Below the pieces are notes generated by a model. It did no database searches. It saw only the letters and a program-made list of their open reading frames with translations, and was not told the origin of the DNA. A stretch of DNA of 64,000 nucleotides from Theristus sp. LFF4_11 (taxonomy: Eukaryota > Nematoda > Chromadorea > Monhysterida > Xyalidae), in assembly GCA_030248135.1 (NCBI GenBank), contig JASANC010005530.1:33517-97516 (forward strand), read 5' to 3'. Made by a program: the position numbers and the translations under genes. Below, in pieces: positions 45,801 to 54,773 of this stretch (positions are counted from its first letter, which is position 1; every line of letters begins with the position of its first letter).

Positions 45801-46090
45801 GCTCTCTGGCGACTTGTCGAACTGACGAGCCCGGGGTCGCAGCGTATCGGGCGAAAGCCCAAAAAACGGTGCCCAGCACTCGCGGTGTCCGTCCGCAGCG
45901 CACAAAGCAATGACAATGTTTGGCAATTCTGTTCTGCCGGGGCTGAGCTGGTGTGTTTGCTTCTGACTGTGCTACATTACAGAACTGTCTTCAGAGACTA
46001 CGATGATTTGTGGTAAACTCACAAAAGTGACTTACTAGCCGAAAGTGGTGCAGTGGATGACGCGTCATCGACTATTCGAGAGTAGTCCAT
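39871..46090 (-). CDS. TM-5: complete four-transmembrane tandem-array protein, 250 aa
   Basis: First member of the array in transcription order. Exons are 46036-46090, 45450-45654, 44685-44878, 41580-41666, 40506-40657 and 39871-39930, with the same phases as TM-4; the frame is open for 250 aa. The start exon reads MDYSRIVDDASSTAPLS. TM1 (about 56-79) contains TLKVLSVVQLLMAVVTAVVG. TM2 starts CTPGVGGWTSVLLLVAASMG. The loop exon is short (28 codons). TM4 ends SLICCFWNTTDGCC, followed by a Gly run, then PTVLYIAPP. The tail is 19 residues and begins VIVLPSNLP. Intron 3 is about 3 kb and consists almost wholly of a 2.5-kb foldback transposon. Function unknown. Confidence 0.88.
40163..40323. mobile_element. 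MITE family 7 (ACAGTC.ATCT ends)
   Basis: The ends ACAGTCCATCTGG and AAGATAGACTGT are inverted repeats around CAATCAGCGCTGA motifs. An inverted copy lies at about 54104-54254. Confidence 0.7.
40376..40466. mobile_element. 90-bp hairpin MITE (family 5), second clear copy
   Basis: Arms GCATTCATGAAGCAGTATTT and AAATGGTGTTTCATGAATGC, with a central GTGTTAACAC palindrome. It lies 39 bp downstream of the TM4-end exon of TM-5. Confidence 0.7.
41293..41474. mobile_element. MITE family 8 (CAGTC(A/G)AACTCT ends)
   Basis: The ends CAGTCAAACTCTGAATTATA and TATAATTTCGAGTTCGACTG are inverted repeats around CAATCAGCTGATT and CACGTGCATGCATG motifs. Relatives are at about 35529-35690, 45000-45125 and 54520-54690. 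Confidence 0.65.
41772..41960 (+). mobile_element. tRNA-derived SINE
   Basis: The head looks like a tRNA: GTGGCCTGGTGGTAGCGCG (box A-like) and GTTCGGGCGACCGAGCCC (box B-like). A body with CGGCACTTAAGGACAGCG and AAAACTCGATGGGCGCC follows, and the element ends in an AAC repeat. The same head and body are found inverted at 25020-25138. Confidence 0.8.
42086..44605. mobile_element. Foldback hAT-type transposon with internal tandem repeats
   Basis: The element begins CAGGGCGTTTCC and ends with its complement. It is flanked on both sides by the 8-bp direct duplication CGCACGAC (42078-42085 and 44606-44613). The outer arms (about 42086-42330 and 44365-44605) are long inverted repeats. Between them lie about six direct copies of a unit of about 148 bp (from 42320 to about 43225) and then about eight copies in the opposite orientation. 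The whole 2,520 bp can fold on itself. No transposase frame is present. CAGGG-type ends and an 8-bp duplication are those of hAT elements. It fills intron 3 of TM-5. Confidence 0.9.
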
Positions 46091-48081
46091 TGTTTCGTTT
46101 CAAATGTTATTTTTTATTCCATAAAACATGGCCTGGAATTTCGAAAAAGTGTCGTTTATAATTTAAACTTTGCAATTGTGAAAAGGAACATTTTTTGAAA
46201 AGAAAAGTAAAATTGAAAAACCAGAAATAACATTTCCAAAAACGCAATCGCAGAAAGCAGCGAAACAAAACACGCCAAATTGGCGCAAGACACGTCTGCG
46301 CTTATTTTGATGGACTGCAAACGAACAACCGAATGTTTGCCAGAAAAAAGTTCCAGACGCGTAAAAAGTTGTTTTCGATGTGCGCAAGAAGACAGTGGCT
46401 TAAATCATAAAAAACACTGGGCCACATTTTGTGACGCAAATACAAGATGTAGCACAAAAAACGTTCGAACGAGAAAGCTAAGGAACAGCAAATTGTCGAA
46501 ACAGTGAAACTTTGAGCAACAAGTCGATTATGAAAAAAAACACAAAAAAGCAAAAAGATTTGGTCTTCTACCGTATTTTTTGTCTCAATATACGATCTTT
46601 CTGCAACGTTCCTGATTGCCAAGACAGGCTATTTAATGAAGTTTTGTTCGCCTTTTCTGTCATTCCTTTGTCACATCACAATGTCATCTTCTCGGACGTT
46701 CACCAAAACTGCTCAATGATTTTAAAGCAAAAAAAACGTGTTGAGATCCAAAACGGTAGATAACAAGAGTCGGTTTTAGTTTCAAGAAACTCGACGTTGA
46801 GCGAAAACACCGACAAAACAAAATACAACAAATTTATATACGAATTCAGCGCATTTAGATGGAAACATGCACAATGTTGTGCTCAATTTAACTGAAACGC
46901 AACTGTTGCACAATACCGGCAAACATCAGATTAGCCGATGATCAAATCTGTTCCGCGTGAGAAAACGGCTAGCTTTTTGCAGTCGAATGCAAAAAGTATA
47001 TAAAGCTGATTGGTGTACTGACCCGTTGGTATGTTTGTACCGTATTGAGTTTCGACACGATTTCATATTTAACTTTTCACTTGGGCGTGTGGGCAGAAAG
47101 TTATTGGCCACAATTTTTTTCAAAGTAAGAGGATGCTTGCAGCTCAAAATCGTGTCGAGATGTTTAACTCGGTAGATACCGTAGTCCGAAAGGTTGACAT
47201 ACGATATCAACTTTGTGATTTTTTCACAAACGCAAGTTATCGGGCTAACCTTTCTTTGTCTCGACTGAACCCGTGATGCATCATGATCGAATTTGTTTGC
47301 ATTTTGCAAAAAAAACGCGCGGAGCTGTTACTTGCGGATTTTTTCCATTTTTTTGTAAACACCGAACAGCCGAATGCTTGGTGATAAGAAAACGGGTAAA
47401 CATCGCGCTGTTTTCTGCGAAACCATAGAATTACAGTAATCCAGAATTGAAACACATCACAGTTCTGGACTGAGAAGTACACACAACATCTGAAGTTGCG
47501 AGTCAGATTTTTCAAAACGTCGTTTTCAGTTTTATTCAATGCTATCAAATTATCAAATTCAATCAATCAATAAAAACGTCAACAAAAACAGTACCCGTAA
47601 CATCAAAAGATTGTTTTTTGTAAATTTTATTCAATAAAACGTGAACAAAACCGTACCCGTAATATGTTGCTGGTTCCAAGGCAAGAAGCATTTTTGAACC
47701 ATATCACATTTTAATCTGTTAAGATCAAAAAGGTGCTTCAAGTCTAGCACACTGATTGGCTGTGTAAGGAACAGAAGTAAAATGAACTAGTGTTGCACAA
47801 AATGCAACCAATCAATTAGCTAGCTTACAATGTAGTCAGTAACATGCCAAAATTGTCCAGCCAACAATGTTTTTTCAATGTTTTTAGAATGGTTTTTCGA
47901 TGTCTTCCGATAAGATGTCCACAGAACAACAAGTGAAACATTGATAATCCATTGTTCATACGTGCGAAACCTCGAAAAAGTTCGCACTCAACTGCGGAAA
48001 CGGGTTTCTTATATGAGCGAGAAAAAATCAGCACGAAAGATCCACGAATACCACATGCATTGGGTCCACAGTGTTGGCAGT

Positions 48082-51000
48082 TCACCATAAAAACCTCAAA
48101 TTCGACTTCAGCATCAGATCACGCAGCTCAAGCATCACGAACAGAAAACAGTAAAGCAGCGCAAAGAACGGCGCCAACTCCCGAATCGCTCCAAACACGA
48201 CGTCATCGAAAAACCGTTCGCGAAAAACCTCGCCCGTGCCACCATCGGCGGCGCCAAGGAAATAGGCCGCAGACAAATGCAACGAGAAGTACACGGGAAG
48301 CAGCGCGAGCACACGAACGTGGCGGGTGAACAGCGGCGCGAGTGCTGGCACGTTCCGCACGATCGTTTCGTCGACGCGCGACAGAAATGCGCAAGAGAAC
48401 CGCTCGCAAACGGTCGCAACAAACGACACCGCCGAGAAGACGAGCATCGCGCGCGAGCGAGCGTCGTGCCAGACGAGACCAGCGGCGAACACGGCCAACG
48501 TGGCGAGCAGTTGTCGCAAGGAAACACTCGATTTCAGTCCGGCTTGCCGGCAGTTCTGCGGGCTTTCCAACGAATCAACCCGCATAATCGGCTGGTAAAG
48601 ATCGGTTTTCAACAACCGATACAGTCCTCGGTCGAAATGCCGCCAGATCTCGGTGAAGCCGGTCACGCGCAGCAGACAGATCGGCGGGCGATTCGGTGCG
48701 AGTTTGCCGTCCAATAGCAACAGCAAATTCGCACCGCCGAACAGAGCACTGTAGACGAGCTGAGGTGCAACAATCGAACATGCGAACGTTACGTGTGTTC
48801 GCTTCGAACCGATCCCGTTTACTCGCAGAGCATGCGAAACTCGGAATTTTGTGTATCTGGTTTTGTGGCCCGTTTGTGCCCAGTGTAAATATGTTTCCTT
48901 GCCACTCCTCCGGTCCCGTTCTTAGTGACCGGTTCAAAGAAACATACTGTACAATCGACGATGGTTGTGCTGCTCTGAACAAGCGACTCGACTGATAATC
49001 ACAATTCCATTCCAAAACAGAAAAAACGGAAAATTAACCTGAAACTGTGCGATCGAACAGAAATAGATCGATAGCAATGCGCTGCGGTCCATTTGACGTA
49101 AAACATCGACGTCGGAAAACAAGGATTGGTGCGAAAAATAGCGCGGAATTAGGCGCAACAGAACAACAGTGGTCGACAGTTGAGCAATCTGGAAACAGCG
49201 GGTTTTTTGTGTGTTTGGGGTACACTTAGAGATGTCAAGAAAAAAAAATTTTCTATTTTTTTTCTTTAAAAAAAAAAAAAAATTTTTAAATTTTTTTTTT
49301 AAATGAAAGTTGTTCAGAATTTTTCAGGGAGTCCGAATATCACCATCTGAGGAGCCACCGACTTACCATATGACCCCCACTCATATGGGAGGAGGGTGAA
49401 AATTTCAGACTTGGTTTCGGCGACCCCATTTTCCCACCGACGACATCACGTCTCGTGTTTTGCCTCTCAATTCACCTCAAATAACACGGAAACAAGTTTA
49501 ACAACAAACCGGTGTGATCATGCTGACGACACGAGGCGAAACAGCAACGAGCAACCAACGAAGTTACGCTTGCAGTGGCAGCCAGTGCAATTTCGACCTT
49601 TCGAGATCCTGAAAAACGATGCGTAAATGTGAGTTCTCTGCTTCTATCTCACCTTAGCGACATCGGAATTTGTTGAACTAGCCTTTGCGACGCTCAGGTA
49701 CTTCAATGCGCGAGTCGATCATCACTCACCAAGGCTGAAAACAGTCGATAAATCAATCCAGAATACCACCTGCAGCGTTGAAGACTAAGTGACAAGGTAA
49801 AGTCAAAGAAAATTTTTGTTGAACTTTCGAAAAATTATGCCAAAAACGGCATTTTCAGGGCACATTAAAGAAAAAATTTCAAAAATTTTTAATAAAAAAA
49901 TAAAAAAAATGCTCATTTTTTTTACTTTTTTTTCAAAAAAAAATTAAAAAAAAATTTTTTTTGACCCTTACATCTCTAGGTACACTGCATCAATCAATGA
50001 ATTTCAAACGTCCAGCAGTATGCTAATGATTGGCTACAGCGCGCACAACAAAAAACAATAAAATACACAAGATTCCAGAGACAAGCTTGCGTCAACCAAA
50101 CCAAAACAAAATGAACCTTTCTGAAGACTTCATTTCGCGAAACAATTGGCTTCACTGTCGATTGATTCCGCTCAGCATGGAATTGCTCGAAAGGCTTGAT
50201 GAGAATGAACACCAGAGGCCAGTAGAATAAAAAAGTGCACAGATCCGAAACCACGATCCGAAAGTGGCTGCAAAAGTGACTTGGTCAGACGAGAAAAGGA
50301 CACCCATGGCCAGTCAATCGAACAAACAGGCAAACGAGAATTTTTCCGATGTTTTCAGCTAGGGTTGGTAAAAAACCGGTTTTTTATATTGCCAGGAAAA
50401 AAACCGGTTTCTTTTCCGTTTTAAAACCGTTTTAAAACCATAAAAAACCGAATGCTTCCCAGCTCCTAAACTTTCCAGAACTTGGCATCTTGAACTCAAA
50501 AAAGGAAATACATTAAAATTAGTGATTTTTGAGCAGCGTAAAATGCTGTTTTCGGGAATACAACCGACCCAATTTGCTATTTTTGCCACCCAATGCTACC
50601 CAATTTTTTTGTTTCAAATCAAACCAATTTTGCTTTTATTGGTTTCCAGGGCAGCACGTTCAATAAATTGAACACGAAGACTGGGCAGCGACCGTGTAGG
50701 TGTGGCGTGTGGGGAGCGGGGAGGGACGGTTGCAAGGAGACCGGATAGCTGACCCGATTAGGGGGCGAGATTTGCGTAACTTCAAAGTGAAACCGGTAGC
50801 GGATTGCGTTCGAAAAATAACATTTCATCAGTTACCCTTAGTAAATCGACAACATCGTCAGTCAGTCTGCAATGCATATGCACTTAGTTTGGCAGTCACC
50901 TTGTCTTCATCGTATTTCACTTGACCCTTGCCACAAAAGTTTCTGCAAAATGATGCTTCACCAGTTCAGTTAAACACAGTTCACTGCACCGTTTTTTCAA

Positions 51001-52687
51001 AAATATAAATTTACATTTTATCAATCAAACGAAGAATTGTGATTTTTGACCCCGAAGTTTGAAAATTTTTAAGGTAAAAAACCGGTTCTTTATTTTTTCA
51101 GAAAAAAAACTGAAAAAAAAACCGGTTTTAAAACGGAAAAGAAACCGTTTTTTTCCTGTGCCAACCCTATTTTCAGCCAAAGGTAGCTCTGGAGTAAAGC
51201 CGTCAAGAAGGCAATGATGGAGGCAATGTTTGTTTGTTTTTAAGTGGCATAAAACACCATTAAGGCGAAATCGAATCGAATCAAACAAACCCATAGAAAA
51301 CCAAAATAACTAACTCTATGACTGTATAATTCGACGGCTTCGAGTGTCGCTTCGTTTCATCATCTCTCACTCTCAATTGAAACACCGTAAAGCTGATCAG
51401 TTGCAATTGTTTGTACGTCAGAAACAACAGTGTGCGAAATTGAGAGCGCGCGGACGTCGGCGACAGTTCGACAGTCGAACGCGCATGTCGCTGCGTCTGG
51501 TCGATCGTCGACAGATAGAAGAGCCATGTGAGAACCTGAGAATGCAAAGATTTGCTGAGAACAATTATCAAAATCAAAATGCCGATCAGTTGGCCGAAGC
51601 GCCGATGTCGTGACAGTTAATGTCAACGCTGATTTGAAAAAGTGCAAAGCTCTATTTTTATGATGCGTGGCCCGAGTTTGATCTCCTGATTTCGTTGGTG
51701 AACCGCAGAACGAGATCCTCACTGACACCCAAACTCGGTTGCCAGGCGAAAACACATTCGCTTTGCTGACTTATCCCATAACCAAGCTCCAAATTAAAGG
51801 TAATAAATAAATAAACGTGAAGACCATAATTTATAAAACCAAACAGAACAGCTAAAAACCAACTCACTACGAAAACAAGTGAAATCGCTTGACCTTCCGC
51901 TCTGTTTTTCGAACCGTGTTCCCGAGAGCGTAAAATCACAACAAAACTGATGCATGGCAACGCCAATACAAACACGGCGAACAGAGGACCAGTTCCAAGA
52001 TATACTGTCGTGGAAAAAGATGCTTACATCAGTAAGTAAAGTACAAAAATACAGTAAAGTGCATTTCGCAAAAATAAAGTTGATCTGTATTTGAAAGAAA
52101 TCACATAAAGTGACTTGACCGACACTGCACGCCATGATTAACACGACAGTGGTTGTTTTGCAGTTGCAAACTGAAAAAAAAACTAAAACCAAATCAACCA
52201 CTTGAACTAAACTGAGTGGCAAACGCACCAAGATGCAACAGAACGTCGACGGCGACGGCAGCGCGGAGGTTGTGTCGGAAAACTCGCCAAACTGCACAGT
52301 GCACGAGCGAACAACACAGCCACGTGGAAAAAATGCCGCCAACTGCTGGTGGAGAGAGAAACCATGAACATCAGATCAACGGATAAACAAACTCGACTTT
52401 CAACGAGAACGAAACGAACGTCTTTGGCGGTGAACTTCAACTGTAAAGAAATCAAAAACTCAAATGGAATGAAGAAAAAAACTCAACAAAACAACGGCGT
52501 TCACCGTACCACCGTAGTCGTCGACGAGCAAAAGATCAAACTCGTTCAAAAACGAATCGGAACGTTGGTGCACAACGCTGAAATCGAACGCCACCCGCAC
52601 GATCGCGTGCACGCAACAGAACAACACGACGACGGCGCTGACGACCAGTTGCACGTGAAAAATCACATCACAACAATTCTGCGCCAT
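48082..52687 (-). CDS. HHAT: MBOAT-family O-acyltransferase, Hedgehog acyltransferase-like
   Basis: Multi-pass ER membrane acyltransferase. In HHAT/rasp the reaction is N-palmitoylation of Hedgehog ligands. Exons are 52505-52687, 52398-52440, 52229-52345, 51868-52004, 51315-51535, 50069-50267, 49039-49188 and 48082-48759; phases close, giving about 575 aa (vertebrate HHAT is about 490). Family landmarks are GGTLKFTAKDV near 58-68, QVLTWL near the start of exon 5, FLFYWPLVF with KPFEQF (exon 6), LLLLLDGKLAP and TEIWRHFDRGLYRLL (exon 8, Asp393), and GLVWHDA (His448), the positions of the MBOAT catalytic Asp and His. The usual WHG triplet is WHD here. The third-intron donor is less sure, and the segment around 145-160 may be mis-spliced. 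Two hAT elements sit in introns 5 and 6. The start was chosen at MAQNCC just before TM1. HHATL or another MBOAT is the alternative. Confidence 0.8.
49227..49978. mobile_element. Non-autonomous hAT element B
   Basis: The ends read TAGAGATGT and ACATCTCTA, flanked by the 8-bp duplication GGTACACT (49219-49226 and 49979-49986). Subterminal A/T runs form inverted repeats. A short plus-strand frame inside has no recognisable domain. Located in an intron of the HHAT-like gene. A possibly related remnant is seen near 52775-52860. Confidence 0.85.
50360..51169. mobile_element. Non-autonomous hAT element A, copy 2
   Basis: Same element as 36446-37235 with few differences. The ends are TAGGGTTGG and CCAACCCTA, with the 8-bp target duplication TTTTCAGC (50352-50359 and 51170-51177). 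Inserted in an intron of the HHAT-like gene. The high similarity of two copies with intact duplications implies recent activity. Confidence 0.9.
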
Positions 52688-52899
52688 TGGCTTTGCTCGC
52701 CGCGCCGCCGCCCGCCGGGTGGGTGCTTGCTTTTGCTTACTTTGCTGTCTCCAGAAACAAAAATGTCTCTTCAATAGGGTTGTTTGATTTTTGTTTTTTT
52801 TTATTTTTTATTTTATTTTTAAAATCAAAGTTGTGCTAAAATCAATCTGGGAATCCGAAGAATTAAGCGGCATTCATACAATGTTTTTCAAGCACGCGC

Positions 52900-53800
52900 G
52901 GCTATTTAACACTGCAAAACGCGTTCGCGTTGTTTCATTAGCGCCCCCAATAAGAGAATGATAGCTATGCGCTTTTTACGCATTCGCAAGGCGCGTGCAG
53001 CTGTGGGGCAGCTACGCAACAACACGCATTCGCAAAGTTCATCAGCGCACCCAACAACTGCTCCGTAGCTATGCGGCTTTTTATGCATTCGGAACGTGCT
53101 TCTAGCTGCAGCACAGCTGCACAGTGCGTGCGCGTTCTAGAGAAATTATTTACGCGCCGTCAAACTAATAAACTTTATAGATCTGGAAGTAAAAAAGCGC
53201 ACAGCTGGTGAATCAAATGAGGAGGTATTGTTGATCAAAACACCCAGTGTTGACGTGAAACATCACTATGTCGCTGGGCATGTGTGACAAGTGCTCTGCA
53301 TTGCACGGCAGTGGCACGCAATAGCATGCCATTGTTCGCATTCTCCTGACCGGCGCCGCCATGGCCTGCGAGCTGACACAAAGCAAAACTCCTTCTTGCC
53401 TAATTGAGTGAAAAAGCGACTCAGTCAAATACTCTGGAACAGGCGTTTCAGTTGCCTCAAAAACAAAGTACATTTGCGGGCAAGAAACAGAAAACAACAA
53501 ATTCAAAACAATACCAAAAGTGCTCGAATGTTTCAGATGGAATGCTAGCTCGACAGGTGATAAAATTTTCGAATGCGCGCATATTGTGAAGCACAGCAAT
53601 GCGGCAGCTAAAAACACTTTTTGAATGCACAAAACGTTGCGGCGCCTCTGCGGGCACTAATTGCACAAATCGCATTCAATAAATCACGCAGCTGCCCCCA
53701 CAGCTACTGGGGCTTTGCGAACCCGTTTGCATCATTAGGGCACGCAACAGGTGCTGTGTAGCTCTGCGGCGTTTTGCGCGTTCGCGTAAGCATAGTCTCG
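52900..53800. repeat. GC-rich dispersed repeat region upstream of the HHAT-like gene
   Basis: Units of about 104 bp at about 52944-53045 and 53046-53145 share TAGCTATGCG, TTTTTACGCATTCG and AGCTGTGGGGCAGCT-type blocks. Related inverted pieces are seen near 53685-53815. I see no coding exon here. Confidence 0.4.
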
Positions 53801-54103
53801 TTGCTCGCGGGGCAGCTATTAATTCAAACTGTAGGAATGCGCCTTTACCATTGATTGCGAATTTTGTTTGCGGCGAGATTAGGATGCGGCGTATTTTTTC
53901 TCTGCGGCGAATTTTCGCGCAATCACGTCTGATTATGTGCGGCATGCTGTGCCAGTAAGGTATGGTGTACGTCTTACTGCAAGTCACGCTGCCTGCACGT
54001 CTTGCTGTAAAACGTGTTGTAAATCATAACGTGTGTACAAGTTAAGGCTTCAAATGGCGCGCCGCAATAAATTTTGAGCGCACGAATACTTTGAAGGAGT
54101 ACA

Positions 54104-54254
54104 GTCAATCTCGCTAATATATGCAACTAGCTGATTGGTTGGCCATTGCAATTCTCAGCGCTGATTGGTTAATCACGAGCAGTTCTCAGCGCTGATTAGT
54201 TGGTCATCACGTCATGTTCGCGTCATGTTGCATAATTTTCCAGATGGACTGTAC
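54104..54254. mobile_element. MITE family 7, inverted copy
   Basis: Starts ACAGTCAATCTCGC and ends CCAGATGGACTGT; the interior matches 40163-40323 in reverse. Located between the HHAT-like and homeobox genes. Confidence 0.7.
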
Positions 54255-54773
54255 CCAGAAATCAAGCGGTACCTTGCTTCAGTCATGATGCTTCAGTCAG
54301 CGAGTGTGACATGATGTAAATCACGCTTCATTGTAAATCACATCATCAGAAAACTGCAATATTGTTTATATTTTTCAAAAAAAAATAACACAAATCAATT
54401 GCACACACCAAAAAGAAATCAATATCAGATTGACGCGTAAATCACAGCACGTTCAGAAACATATTGCAAAATGACCAGAGTGTATGATAGAGGTGTAACA
54501 TAACACTGCATGACAGAACAATAGCAGTCTAACTCTATAACATACCCAACTAGCTGATTGGTTGGTGGCCGCACGATGTATAGATTCTGTGCAAACTAAA
54601 CTGCGCATATTCACATGCTTGCGCACACAATGCATGCATCACCCAATCAATCAGCTTAGTTGCATTACGTTGCAGAGTTCGACTATAGTTTTTTTTAAAT
54701 CGAATCACAAGCAGGGATCATCTTACTCCGAAGTCGAACCGCACATCCGTATAAAAAAAGTCACACGTCACGA

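Noticed and set aside
45378..45926. Long minus-strand frames of 160-182 aa extending upstream of the TM-5 TM1 exon
   Set aside because: The conserved acceptor at 45655 and phase agreement with paralogs show that only 45450-45654 is exon; the rest is intron.
48277..48717. Plus-strand frames of 80-146 aa opposite the HHAT-like last exon
   Set aside because: Arg-rich shadows of the GC-rich coding exon; the minus-strand frame has membrane segments and MBOAT motifs.
49396..49626. Plus-strand 76-aa frame
   Set aside because: Lies wholly inside hAT element B with no domain or codon pattern suggesting a gene.
51658..51790. Open segment CVFAWQPSLGVSEDLV in the HHAT-like gene considered as an extra exon
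   Set aside because: It has no counterpart in MBOAT proteins, and the neighbouring exons join in frame without it.
52688..52774. N-terminal extension of the HHAT-like protein from an upstream ATG
   Set aside because: The extra 29 residues are Arg/Lys/Ala-rich and not membrane-like; family members start near TM1. Not excluded.
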